Assembly (NCBI RefSeq): GCF_002078015.1
Contig: NZ_LWBP01000100.1
Location: forward strand, 1 to 64,000
Direction: 5' to 3'
Length of the DNA stretch: 64,000 nucleotides
DNA from: Niastella populi
GTDB lineage: Bacteria; Bacteroidota; Bacteroidia; Chitinophagales; Chitinophagaceae
Shown here: one piece after another, positions 1 through 10,000 of the stretch
Layout of the letters: each line of letters starts with the position of its first letter
Numbering within the stretch: position 1 is the stretch's first letter
Notes under the pieces: generated by a model
What the model was told of the DNA's origin: nothing
Seen by the model: the letters and a program-made list of their open reading frames with translations, nothing else
Database searches by the model: none
Position numbers and translations under genes: made by a program

Positions 1-165
1 TTGCCCCATAATCATACCACTCTAATCCACTGCCATCACTAAACTCTTTATTCCGTTGCTCTTTACCGTTGCACTTAAATTTATTCTCAGGCGCTCCGAA
101 GTTCAATGCTTTGCTGCTTATTCCCGCCATCGTTAACCCAAATGGGTAGTAATCATCGTCCCCAT
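1..165 (-). pseudogene. Rhs core-domain fragment (truncated, continues past left edge)
   Basis: Read on the minus strand from an ATG at 165, the frame shows the conserved tail of Bacteroidota Rhs/YD-repeat proteins: [13 protein letters not shown], then [16 protein letters not shown], then LEWYDYGA at the window edge. In full-length Rhs proteins this core lies far from the N-terminus and just before the variable toxin tip. Here an in-frame TAA at 199-201 closes the frame upstream, so the large N-terminal shell is missing. It is either a displaced orphan tip or a remnant. The toxin end lies outside the window. The core identification is firm; coding status is not. Confidence 0.75.
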
Positions 166-354
166 TTTATAGCTTCCACAGATTTTCGGGAAGCTATTTT
201 ATAATGCTGTTCAATGAACTCTAACAGTCTCCAAAATAGGTTTTTTATTTTTCAATTGAAAGAAAAAAATCCGGGCATACAACTATTTGCGCTGATGGAT
301 GCGTTTCTCAGAAGCCATAAAGCTAAAAAGGCTTATGCCTCTTGAAAATGCAAA

Positions 355-378
355 AAGCCCGGCAGCGCCGGACTTTTA
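355..378 (-). terminator. Rho-independent terminator after the 384-797 gene
   Basis: On the minus strand AGTCCGGC-GCT-GCCGGGCT forms an eight-pair stem (one G-T pair) followed by a T run. It starts just after the stop of the small membrane protein gene. A run of T also flanks the other side, so it could work in both directions. Confidence 0.7.
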
Positions 379-383
379 CATTT

Positions 384-797
384 TCAAGACTGTGCAACCC
401 TACATTTCCTAAAAACAACTATAGAAGATACTACAAAACTTGTTATCGCTATTATATGTATACCTATATCAATAAATTCAGTTTTTTGATATAGCAAACC
501 CTTAACCGCATCGAATGTCAGAAACTTCTTCTCACTTAATAATGGGATGCTATTCAAAACAAACAGGCACAATATGGCATAACATATAATCCTTACTTTA
601 AGCGATAGCGTATACTTACGTGATAAAAGGCCAAATAATAAAAATGTAACAGAACCTATTGCTGCATAAAAAACATTCAACCATATTGCATAAGAAAATA
701 TTTCAGCACTTAGAGGATGAAATGCTATTTGAGATAGCACCAGTATCAAAATAGATACCACCGAATATACAAGGATAAATTTAGTAGCGTCTTTCAT
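384..797 (-). CDS. Small multi-pass membrane protein, unknown function
   Basis: This 137-residue protein has no family I recognise. It is almost entirely hydrophobic, with about four predicted membrane spans: residues ~7-27, ~33-58, ~68-88 and ~108-130, the last followed by a basic C-terminus (FRKCRVAQS). It sits at the end of a string of minus-strand genes behind an Rhs tip, where membrane-bound immunity proteins are often found, and a clear terminator follows. An immunity role is inference from position only. An alternative is an unrelated small membrane protein. Confidence 0.6.
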   Translation of the reverse strand: MKDATKFILVYSVVSILILVLSQIAFHPLSAEIFSYAIWLNVFYAAIGSVTFLLFGLLSRKYTLSLKVRIICYAILCLFVLNSIPLLSEKKFLTFDAVKGLLYQKTEFIDIGIHIIAITSFVVSSIVVFRKCRVAQS

Positions 798-822
798 TTA
801 CTGAAATTTTCGTTTTTGTGCC

Positions 823-961
823 GATGCGATTTCTGATAAAGAACTGCTGTCGCAAGTCCGTAAAATAGAAAAACTCACTGACGATAAAAAAGAAGCTCGT
901 TAAAGAGTTTCCCGATGCGTTAATATTCAAAGCCGATTTGCAGAAGCAATTGGCTTTATAA
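823..961 (+). pseudogene. Remnant C-terminus of an XRE-family regulator
   Basis: On the plus strand the frame from 823 reads DAISDKELLSQVRKIEKLTDDKKEA, and after a one-base shift near 897 continues VKEFPDALIFKADLQKQLAL and stop at 959-961. This matches the tail found after the helix-turn-helix in many Bacteroidota XRE regulators (DKELL...KLT..DK..V..FLDA...K..LQ). The DNA-binding half is absent upstream and the frame is broken, so this is debris of a deleted gene. It lies between two minus-strand genes of the Rhs island, consistent with past rearrangement. Confidence 0.55.
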
Positions 962-1014
962 ATAGAGCCGCAGCAGGCGCTACGGCTTTTAGTTATCGAA
1001 TAGCATTACAAATT

Positions 1015-1491
1015 TTACTTGCTAATACTATTATAAGAAGATACTACTGTTATCTTATCATACCAAAAAATCCGGGCTTTTTCGGGAGCTCCTTTAGTAT
1101 TATAAGTTATTGGTATTTCTTTTCCTATCGAAAGTCTTCCTGTTACTTTTACGGTAAGCGGAAGATGTTCCCCATCCCATAAATCATTCGCATTTACTAA
1201 ATCTTTTCTTACAGGCTCTAAATAGAACCGTTCAACACCTTCTAAGAATTTTACATCTTTAAGTTTTGTTTCAAACCATTGTGGGCAACCACATTCTATT
1301 GCAGCGTAAGAAACAGTAATCGTAATTGTTTTATCAGAGAGTTCTTTCTTTGAAGAGTCTGAGACGGTGTCTTTACTTGATATAACAGATGTAGCTTTAA
1401 AATTACTACTATCTGCAGAACTATTTGATTTATCAGGACTACCACAACCAACTAATAACTGAATTATTGAAATAATAAGAGAGAGTTTCAT
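1015..1491 (-). CDS. Putative lipoprotein, unknown function
   Basis: A 158-residue protein with a short signal peptide and a lipobox-like LLVGC ending at residue 16, followed by a Ser/Asp/Lys-rich linker (~18-50), so it is probably anchored to the outer or inner membrane. The folded part (~55-155) contains an ECGCPQW motif and a predicted beta-rich region ending in ITVVSSYNS. I do not recognise the family. It begins 10 bases after the upstream small gene (1502-1801), so the two are probably co-transcribed. Their place downstream of an Rhs tip makes an immunity or inhibitor role plausible but unproven. Confidence 0.7.
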   Translation of the reverse strand: MKLSLIISIIQLLVGCGSPDKSNSSADSSNFKATSVISSKDTVSDSSKKELSDKTITITVSYAAIECGCPQWFETKLKDVKFLEGVERFYLEPVRKDLVNANDLWDGEHLPLTVKVTGRLSIGKEIPITYNTKGAPEKARIFWYDKITVVSSYNSISK

Positions 1492-1501
1492 TCTATTTGT
1501 T

Positions 1502-1801
1502 TTAGTTACCTAAATTCAAATACCATCTTGCCCATGCAGCTCCATTAACGCTTCTTGACTTCGCAGGGGTCGATGCGCCAGTGGGGGCTCCTGGATACCA
1601 ATAATTTATCATCAACTGCCCTCCTCTGTCAGTAGCACCAAATGTAGTATTAGAAGAACCGGTGGCAGCCGGATTCATATGAGCACCCGCCGCTCCATAT
1701 ACGTAAGCACCTGTAACTATTGCCAACTCCATAGGAACCTTGAATGGAAAACCTTCCAGTTCTGCTTCAACAGGTAAATACACTACAAATGCTGCATCCA
1801 T
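1502..1801 (-). CDS. Small hypothetical protein (possible orphan toxin tip or partner)
   Basis: A 99-residue protein, Gly/Ala/Asn-rich, with no signal peptide (starts MDAAFVVYLPVEAELEG). The C-terminal half has NPAATGSSNTTFGATDRGG and ends WARWYLNLGN. No family is recognised. It starts at an ATG preceded by a purine-rich stretch (GAGAAAAACGAAG) and is separated from the next lipoprotein gene by 10 bases, arguing for a two-gene unit. Given the Rhs surroundings it could be a displaced effector tip whose partner is the following lipoprotein. That is inference only. Confidence 0.45.
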   Translation of the reverse strand: MDAAFVVYLPVEAELEGFPFKVPMELAIVTGAYVYGAAGAHMNPAATGSSNTTFGATDRGGQLMINYWYPGAPTGASTPAKSRSVNGAAWARWYLNLGN

Positions 1802-1912
1802 AGCTTCGTTTTTCTCAATGAATTAAAAATATGGCTGGTGTTTATCCTGATTAACTCAACCAAATATCCGCGAAATGCAGAGGCTGTCTTTTGTGTGCAG
1901 TGTTCAATAGCG

Positions 1913-2897
1913 TTATTTCACCTTCTTTCCATTCATTGCAAGCTTTGTCTTTATAGTTACCGGTATTTCCTTACCCATCATTTGAAGGGACCCTTTCAGA
2001 GTAGAACTGGTATTATTTTTAAGTACTATGCCAGTATTCGTTTCCACCTGGTATTCGCTTTCCTGGTCACCTTCATGTCACTGGTAATCGAATATCCCAT
2101 CATATTGGATTGTCCTTTTTCACTGGTCAATTCACCTTCAGACTCAATGGTGGCAACTCCATCTTCTATATCTTTCAATTTAAAGCTGGAAGTCACATTC
2201 ATATCAATCTCACCTTTTTGCTTTGTGCTTTTTGTCCAGGTGTCACCAAAGTTTTTTGCAGATTCAGGCAGAACAGTGAACAACTGTTCGATACTTTTCC
2301 TTATCATACCATCGCCTATCACTTTTTCCCATTGGGTAGCAGCCATACTGCGGCTTGTTTCATCCTTAAAACCACTCAGTATTTTTTCACCAAGTTCTTT
2401 GTAACCATTTATTTCGACCACCCTGCCGGTTGGTGAAACCGTAGCTGAAATACTGGCCACCTTTAAATAGCCCAGCATTTTCTCAGTGGGTCGAGTGTAG
2501 CAGCCGGATTGGCCGCATCGAATTCGGTTTCCTTGTCAGTTGTTTTGGAATACAGGTGTATATTATCATAGTGCATTTTCAATAAATAATTGCCTGCACT
2601 GTCCTTTTGAATATCATAAGTAACAGCAACATCGGATTTATGCAGCACATTTACTTCTTTGCCATTCACTTCAAGTTCGGTTTCCGATTCGTTAGCGATT
2701 GTATATTCATACCTGGCACCTGGCGAGAAACTTATTTTCGATCTGTAAGAACCATCGCCATTAGTATCACTAACGATTTGCTGCTGGTTATTTCCTTTCT
2801 GTAAGTGTGCGTTTTTATCTTTTTTTGAATTGGTTCCACAGGAAAGAATTAGAAACACGCAACTGACAGAAAATAATGATGACCTTCGTAAACTCAT
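1913..2897 (-). pseudogene. DUF6263-like lipoprotein, interrupted by two single-base deletions
   Basis: The start at 2897 gives a signal peptide with lipobox LILSCGTNSK, then a beta-rich region with ARYEYTIANESETELEVNG and a D/K-rich body typical of the large Bacteroidota lipoproteins grouped as DUF6263 (family assignment from memory). The frame breaks at a GGG run at 2488-2490 and continues in the next frame with EKMLGYLKVASISATVSPTG. It breaks again near 2066 and resumes QESEYQVETNTGIVLKNNTS, ending at a TAA at 1913-1915. Adding one base at each point restores about 327 continuous residues. It starts 15 bases after the preceding lipoprotein gene. It may be a decaying gene or carry sequencing errors. 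Confidence 0.7.
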
Positions 2898-2912
2898 AAT
2901 ACGTTCATTTCT

Positions 2913-3566
2913 TTATGGAATTCTAAAATCAACTCTCATGGAATCAGGATCGTCATTTTCCGGTAAGGATGCAACAAAATAAACAGGCTTTGCCTGATGA
3001 TCAGTAGAGTCCATTTCTGTAACCTGTTTTCCATCTACCACATATGGCCATTCCCTATAATACACCAATTTGAATTCATGAAGTCTTTTTTTTAGATATT
3101 TCTTGAAGTCATATTTATGCGCAATGTTAGATTTAATCTCCAATGTTTTTCCCGGTTGTAAAAAAATGAAGTTGGCTGTATCTAAATTTGGAACGATTAA
3201 ATCTGTTGGACCGTCTTCGTAGTTTAAATAATTTTCCTGGTCTGGCTGACCTGCAAAGTCCAACCTGTCGTAGCTTTTCTTTTCCATAATACTAAACAAC
3301 TCTAATTTGGCAGAGTCAAAAGGCAGTAATGGTTTATAAATTGCCAGCTTATTATTCCAGTTATTGGTTATTACGGTTTTTACCATTATAGAATCTACAG
3401 AAAAAGGTTGCACTTTTAATTGTAAATAAATAAAAGGAGCCGGTTTTATTATTGCGTTGGAAGGTTCTTTTCCCTCATCTTGTTTAACGGTTTCCTGTTT
3501 TGAATTGTCATCAGACCCACATTTTACAAAAATGATTATGCTCAATATTAATAGTAGTCTGTTCAT
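2913..3566 (-). CDS. Lipoprotein; candidate immunity/inhibitor for the adjacent M35-type toxin
   Basis: A 217-residue protein with signal peptide and lipobox IIFVKCGSDD (Cys16), so probably membrane-anchored facing the periplasm or outside. Residues ~50-175 look like a beta-sandwich: VITNNWNNKLAIYKPLLPFD, KLELFSIM, DFAGQ, FIFLQPGKTLEIKSNIAHKYDF. This order (unequal loss of polar TN..N, P-L-F, D..LQPG, then YDF) resembles the N-terminal domain found fused ahead of bacterial M35 lysine-specific metallopeptidases, a resemblance recalled rather than computed. The gene lies 40 bases behind the Rhs-M35 gene in the same direction, the usual place for an immunity gene. Lipoprotein is firm; inhibitor role is inference. 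Confidence 0.7.
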   Translation of the reverse strand: MNRLLLILSIIIFVKCGSDDNSKQETVKQDEGKEPSNAIIKPAPFIYLQLKVQPFSVDSIMVKTVITNNWNNKLAIYKPLLPFDSAKLELFSIMEKKSYDRLDFAGQPDQENYLNYEDGPTDLIVPNLDTANFIFLQPGKTLEIKSNIAHKYDFKKYLKKRLHEFKLVYYREWPYVVDGKQVTEMDSTDHQAKPVYFVASLPENDDPDSMRVDFRIP

Positions 3567-3606
3567 ATCAATAACTTATAATACGAATAAATGTAAATCA
3601 AATAAT

Positions 3607-5043
3607 TTAAAAAGATCCTTCGATGTAATATTCAAAAGCGTCTGCATGGCGTAAAGCCTGATTGGCATCGCTACTAATTAACCTCCGGACTCTCGGGATC
3701 CCATAAACTTTGTTCCCATATTTATCAAAATCTGTAGTATTTCCTACGTTTTGAAAATGGGACAGTTCATGAATAATCGCTCCGGCCTGACTATCCGGGC
3801 CCATCTGCGGCGAATTCCAGAACTTTGCATCCAAAAAGACGTCGAAACCCAGATCAGTTTTATACACGTGCGCCCAGCCCGATTTCTTACCCTCAAAAAT
3901 TTGCTTTTTATAATTATCATTTTGTAACCAGCGTTTAATGATGCTCATTTCTTTTTTAACCCGTTTTTCGATTATTTTTTTTGCGGCGTTATCGTCACGA
4001 CCAAAATGTCTTTTGAAATACGCCTTGTGTGCCGGATTCCATGTTTGAAGTTCAAGCAACCTTATTGCTAACAAATTATAAGCATTTTGTAACGCATTTT
4101 TAATTGTTGCCAACTTACCGGGATCTGTAAAATAGTCATTTGAGAAATCCTTCCACCAGTCATTCCAGTAATGATTTGGCGGTTTGGGAGGTTGGGGGAT
4201 ATTAACACCGCCTCCACTTGCCATACCTACCGGAGCAGCTTTTTGAACTACTATTAAACACCTTCGATAACTGATTGGCCCCCTGAATGACCACACTTGC
4301 CGCCAATTTACCAATTCCCCCCAATCCTGACAATAATCCAAGCCCGGCCCCGGTTCCCATTGATGTCCAGGTGTCATCGCCAGTAGCCATGCCAACTACC
4401 CCACCAACAAAGGCACCCGTGATCGTTGTCACAGCCAGCCTTCCAGCCAGCGTTAAACCGGTAAAAATGCTTCCGCCATTGGGGTCAATATTATTTGCCG
4501 GATCATTGCCCATACCGACATAAGGGGAAGCAAATTCTTCATAAGGATCCTGCTGCGCCCACCGGCCTATTTGCGGATCATAACTTCTCAAGGCAAAATC
4601 ATTCCACCCAATATCGTCGTCCATTTCACTGAAAGCCCCTGGTACTGGCGATCTTTCTTCACCATTCCTTCATTCACATGACCCGGTTTCCGGCTACTGA
4701 TAGCAGCTATTCTTAATCCGTATGCATAATAATGATTTTCTTCTATAATATTACCCCTTATTAAACCCGCTTTCAGGTTATCGAAATAAACATCCTGGTC
4801 GCTTTCATTACTTACATAAACATATACATACCCATTTTTGGGCGCTTTGATGCCAAAGCCTAATGACAATCCGGCACTTCCGACTGAAGCTTCCACCTGT
4901 TGCTGCATTACACCACCATCAACCGCTTCAATAAAATTAAATCGTTCATCAAAGAACAAGGCAGTTAAAAAAGCCCTCGGCCTGTTTGTTCCATCTGATG
5001 CCGGTCGAACCGCAATTAAAAAACCGTTTGTATAAGTCTGCAA
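3607..5043 (-). pseudogene. Orphan Rhs tip with C-terminal M35-like (aspzincin) metallopeptidase toxin, frameshifted
   Basis: Three consecutive frames form one protein. The first part (5043 to ~4640; TTG possible start, no ATG) has VYVSNESDQDVYFDNLKAG and ENHYYAYGLR, typical of Rhs core. After a one-base loss in a C run at 4636-4639 comes the core end WNDFALRSYDPQIGRWAQQD and NIDPNGG, then two Gly/Ala-rich hydrophobic segments. A second shift in a T run at 4240-4244 leads to the tip: a Pro-rich linker, a helical region, then HELSHF (zinc site, ~3753-3770) followed by GNTTDFDKYG, the aspzincin pattern HExxH plus GTxDxxYG. The shell-forming N-terminus of a full Rhs (over 1000 residues) is absent. 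Predicted role: contact-delivered protease toxin, now probably inactive unless the shifts are sequence errors. Confidence 0.75.
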
Positions 5044-5077
5044 AGGGTAACTACAACAAACACCCCCAAACGCAAAA

Positions 5078-5101
5078 ATCCTCCCGAAATATCGGGAGGA
5101 T
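5078..5101 (-). terminator. Terminator downstream of susD-like gene
   Basis: ATCCTCCCGA-AATA-TCGGGAGGAT is a perfect ten-pair stem with T runs on both sides. It lies between the stop of the SusD gene and the Rhs fragment and would end the long minus-strand catabolic transcript. Confidence 0.85.
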
Positions 5102-5252
5102 CTTTTTCTTCCATGACTTAAAGGTTGCTAAATCAAGATATGTGTTGTTACGGGTTGTTCGTTACTTTCATCCTGCCCCGGAAGCCTTTAGGCTCCCGGT
5201 TACGGATTACACATTTCCAGAGGATAAGTAACTATTTATAAATCGATAGTAA

Positions 5253-7043
5253 TTAAGGTTGCAGGTAACCTGGGTTCTGGCCGAACTCTTTTGGATTCAG
5301 TAAGGTATTCAATTCAGCTGTAGGAACCGGACGTAACCAATGATACGGCTCTATTAAAGTCTGATCAGGATTCCATTTTTTAATATACTCAACCCATTTA
5401 GACTGATCGTGGAATACACGCTTCAGATCGTACCAGCGCAATAATTCACCGGCGAACTCTCTTGCCCGCTCATCGAGGATGAATTCGATATTAATATCAG
5501 CGGCAGTAACATCCAAAGCTCCGGGGGTCAATGCAGCTCTTTCCCTGATCCTGTTTACGTAGGGAACTGCACCAGCCGGATCACCCAGACCCACGTATGC
5601 TTCTGCAGCAATCAGATACACTTCGGCCAAACGCATGATCATAGCATCAGCAAAGTCAGTAGTACCAGTCCAGGTGCGGTTAGGATTCATGAACTTTATC
5701 AGTGAAGGGAAATAGTTAGTGATCACCTTGCCTGGATCAATTGCTGCGCCCTGACCATGTACCGGATTTATATACAGGTCACTGCTGCCTACAGCCATCC
5801 AGGGCACTACCTTACCATCATAACCCAAATCCCCTTTTTTACATCTCATTGCGGTATCGCCTATGTTAATTGTTTTTCCAATAACACTGGCATCCTTCCC
5901 ATAATTCGCAACAGGGTTGTGCTGTGCAGTCCATGTATGTACCTTATTGGCAAACCATGTTTCCTGGAAACTTGCGCTATAACGAACATCCTTAGTTTCA
6001 TCAAACAGATCGAGCAGATGCCAGGTGGGCATTACGCGTTGTTCGTTATCAACGCCATAAGCATTTACATATGCATTCTCCATCCCCGGCCTGTCTCTAT
6101 ATTTTGTCATAGCCCATTTGAATATCCGGTTACCATTTGCGCCGGTTAGTGCATTCAGGGCACTGTTCTCCTGGCTATACGCAAGCACAAAGAGCGCTTC
6201 TTTGTTTGTTGCTCTGGCTGCTGTAGAAGCATTGACAGATGCGCCTACCTCTTTAAAGGTCTGAAACAAGTCGGTACCCAGCGCTGTTCTGTTATTGATA
6301 AGCTCAACGGCAGCGTCTTTTGCTTTAGTGAACCAGGACTGTGCATCAGCTCCTGTTGAGTAATATGCCCTTGTAAGATATGCTTTTGCCAACATGCCCA
6401 TCGCCGCTTTTTTGGTAGCCCTGCTGTATTCAGCTGCAGGCCATGAAACGGGCAGGTTATTTTTGGCAAATTCAAGATCACTAATGATCACATCGTAAAA
6501 CTCCTCTGGCGTATTGCGTTTTGCATACAAGTCAACACCATCGGCGCTTTCCTTTGTTTTCAGCATTACACCGCCAAATTGTTCTACAAGATGGAAATTA
6601 TACAAAGCCCTTAAAAAGCGTAACTCACCAAGGCGATTATTTTTTTCCGTTTCATTTGTAAAATTGGCGTCGTCGATACGGTTTATACCTGCATTACAAA
6701 GGTTGATCGATTTGTAAAACGAGGTCCAGGCTTTTGTTGTCTGGCCTTGCCCGGGTTGCAATGCCTCATAATACACTATCTGTCTCGCATAACCTGATCT
6801 GCCGGCAGAATACCAAAGATCGCTGCCTGTTTCCAATAAAAAGAAACCGTCTTCCTGGCCATACAAGAAGTGTAACTCCTGATAAGCGGAATTCACAAGG
6901 CTTTTAAAGCCTTCAGGGTTATTCCATAAATTCTCAGCCGTACCGCTGTGCGGGTTATATTCTTCCAGTTGTTTTTTACAGGAAGTTGCAGAAGTAACAA
7001 GAAGAACTGCTGCCGCGTATGATAAATTTCTAAGCTTTTTCAT
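5253..7043 (-). CDS. RagB/SusD-family outer-membrane glycan-binding lipoprotein
   Basis: A 596-residue SusD-type protein that caps a SusC channel at the cell surface and binds the oligosaccharide being imported. It has a signal peptide with lipobox TSATSCKKQ (Cys22), the family N-terminus LEEYNPHSGTAENLWNNPEG, TPR-like helices (NLCNAGINRID, LGELRFLRALYNFHLVEQFGG) and the conserved end IRLAEVYLIAAEAY-like segment MRLAEVYLIAAEAYVGLG, ILDERAREFAGELLRWYDLKR. Length is normal. It begins 32 bases after the SusC stop, so the two are co-transcribed. Substrate is not evident from sequence; the neighbouring GH67-N-type hydrolase suggests a uronate-containing glycan. Confidence 0.95.
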   Translation of the reverse strand: MKKLRNLSYAAAVLLVTSATSCKKQLEEYNPHSGTAENLWNNPEGFKSLVNSAYQELHFLYGQEDGFFLLETGSDLWYSAGRSGYARQIVYYEALQPGQGQTTKAWTSFYKSINLCNAGINRIDDANFTNETEKNNRLGELRFLRALYNFHLVEQFGGVMLKTKESADGVDLYAKRNTPEEFYDVIISDLEFAKNNLPVSWPAAEYSRATKKAAMGMLAKAYLTRAYYSTGADAQSWFTKAKDAAVELINNRTALGTDLFQTFKEVGASVNASTAARATNKEALFVLAYSQENSALNALTGANGNRIFKWAMTKYRDRPGMENAYVNAYGVDNEQRVMPTWHLLDLFDETKDVRYSASFQETWFANKVHTWTAQHNPVANYGKDASVIGKTINIGDTAMRCKKGDLGYDGKVVPWMAVGSSDLYINPVHGQGAAIDPGKVITNYFPSLIKFMNPNRTWTGTTDFADAMIMRLAEVYLIAAEAYVGLGDPAGAVPYVNRIRERAALTPGALDVTAADINIEFILDERAREFAGELLRWYDLKRVFHDQSKWVEYIKKWNPDQTLIEPYHWLRPVPTAELNTLLNPKEFGQNPGYLQP

Positions 7044-7075
7044 TTTGTAATAATGATTTTAAGAGTTGAGAACTA

Positions 7076-10000
7076 TTAGAAATCGATGTTTGCACCAAAC
7101 ACAAACTGGCGTGTTATTGGTGAATTTTCAGAACCACCTCTTTCCGGATCATAATTCTTCAGGTACTTGTTTTTTGTCTTGGTGAATACATTATTACCTG
7201 TTACATACAGACGAATTCTTTCAGAAAACACTTTTCTGCTGACATGTGAAGGAAGAGAATAAGCAAGCGTTACTGTTTTCAATTTTACAAAAGAGCCATC
7301 GATAAAGTTCATTGAATAATAACCAGTATATCCGGCATTGGAATAATTGGCATTATTACGGGGTTGAGGAAAATCGTTGGTTGGGTTATCTTTTGTCCAG
7401 TAGTCAAAGGCTGCAATACCATTACCTGTACCGTCTACATTAAACCTACCAGCCATGAATTCGGCGTTGATGATCTGACCATAACGGGCAACCATATACA
7501 CGCTCAATTCCAGGCCTTTGTAGCTAAAGGTATTCTGAAAACCGCCAAACCATTTTGGCACATCAGCACCCTGGAAACTTTGGTCAAGAACCGGTTCAAT
7601 TAAATTATTATCATTAACATCTTTTACTTTAATATCACCAGGCTGGTATACATAGTTACCAAACTTTTGTTGCAGGTCTTTATTTTCATCTGTTTGCCAG
7701 ATACCTAACTTGGTATAACCATACCATGACTTTACAGGATGGCCAATCATTAATGACCCTTTTTCACCATTAAGGATATCCTTGTCAGTGATCAGTCGGG
7801 TAATTTTTTCGCGGGCCGCTGTAAACGTAACGGTGCTCGTCCATTTGAAGTCGCGGTTGTTCACGTTAACAGTTGACAATGCAACCTCAATACCCTCGTT
7901 CTCTGATTCACCCACGTTCTGCCACATTTCAGAAAATCCTGATGAGGTAGGTAATGGGCGTTTGTAAAGGATATCAGTAGTTTTCGTCTTATATACATCA
8001 ACGGTACCAAATATGCGGCTTTTGAATAAGGCAAAATCAAGGCCGAGGTTGGCAGTGGCCGATTTTTCCCAACCGAGACCGAGGTTACCAGCAAGCAGGT
8101 TAAAGTTGGCAATCGGCGATGCGGTAGCACCAATGATAGCGTTCCCCATACTCAGCACACTTTGTGTACCATACGGCTGCACAGAAGCGTTACCTGCCAC
8201 ACCATAAGTAGCGCGAATCTTTAAATTGTTTACAAACCAGGCATCTCGCATGAAATTTTCCTGGTGAATATTCCAACCCAAACCTGCAGAAGGGAAATAA
8301 TCCCATTTGTTATCTTTTGACAAACGGGAAACACCGTCAGCACGCAATGTAGCCTGTAACAGGTACTTACCTTTAAAAGTATAATTCAAACGACCAGCAT
8401 ATGAGAAAGACGTCGTTTTCGTAAAATCAGACTCAGTGGTACGGGTAGTTGTTTGTGTACCATTCAGGTTATAAAATTCATTGGTAAGCAGGTTCAGCCT
8501 AACACCACCTGCAATGCTTTGGTCCCAATCTGACCGGGTAAAGCTGGTAAGCCCTGTAAGCGTAAAATTATGGTCGGCTATCCTCTTGTTATAAGTAACC
8601 ACATTATCCCAGCTATAAAAACGGGTAAACTCATTAGTTACTCTTGCGGTAGCGCCTACTCCATCATTATAAGCTTCGATAGTAAGAGAGTCATAATATT
8701 GTCCCCTTCTGCTGTAAGTAAGTGTTGTTCCGAAATTACTTTTGATACTTAAACCGGTTATCGGTGTAACTTCAAGAAAAGCGTTGGCAATTATATTACC
8801 TCTGCCAGTATTGTCTTTATAGGATCCTGAACGCTCGTCAACAATAGGACTAAGGAGATTTTTATTTTTAGGATTATAAATAGTATCCACTGGTATGCCC
8901 GGGAATGGTCTTATATTTCCCGACGCATCGTAAACCTGCCCCAACGGAGAAACTACTGTAACCTGTGACATTGGGTCGGTGCGGCGGTTCCAGTTCTGAT
9001 AGGTCAACTGAGTCATAAACCCGGCCTTGAACATATTACTGATACGCTGATCATAGTTCAGACGCGCATTATAACGGGTATTATCAGTACCACGCAATAC
9101 GCCCTCTTCCCTATAAACACCGGTAGAAAAAAATACTTTTGTTTTATCTCCTCCGGATTGAATAGAAGCCGTATGGCTTTGTTCAATACCGTTGCGGGTG
9201 GCTACATCCAGCCAGTCAATCCACTGGTTATTTTGATAGTAAGCCCTTTCAGCATCATTGGGTAACACATCCTCATTGGTTTCAGCAACCTGGTTGTTAC
9301 CATGATAAGCGTGCTTTCTAAAATCTAAAAATTGCTGGCCAATACGCGCTTTGGGATAACTTACAGTGTTGAAACCATAAAAGCCATTATAAGAAACCTT
9401 AGGCCGGTCTTTACCTCTTTTGGTGGTTACGATGATAACACCATTGGCGCCCATCCAACCATATATGGCCGTAGACGATGCATCTTTCAATACTTCCACC
9501 GACTCAATATCGTTGGGATTCAGATCAGAAAGGCTTCCACCCTGAAAACCATCAATGATAACCAGAGGCTCACTGGATGATCCTGGAACAGAACCTTTAT
9601 CAGTAACACCACTTAATGTTCTGTTACCGCGCAATTGTATGTTTACACCGCTTCCGGGTGCGCCACTGCTACGGGTAATATCTAAACCGGGAATTCTACC
9701 CTGCAATGCTTCTGCAGCATTCATTACAGGCGTTGCAGTTACCATACCAGGTTTTACCGAATACACGGAACCGGTAAGGTCTCTTCTTTTTGAAGTACCA
9801 TAACCTACCACTACCACCTGGTCGAGGTCGGCATTGTCGTAGGTCATGCTAATGTTAAATGTTGAATCGTTCCCCACTCTTTGCTCCTTTTGTAAAAAGC
9901 CTACAAAGCTGAATACAAGAACGGAATTTTCAGAGGGAACCGGGAGGCGGAAAGTTCCTGTTACATCGGCGGTGACACTTATTCGTGTGCCCCACACGTT

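Noticed and set aside
1838-2404. A 188-codon plus-strand open frame
   Set aside because: It is antisense to the frame-broken lipoprotein gene, has odd Cys/Phe/Ser-rich composition and no family features.
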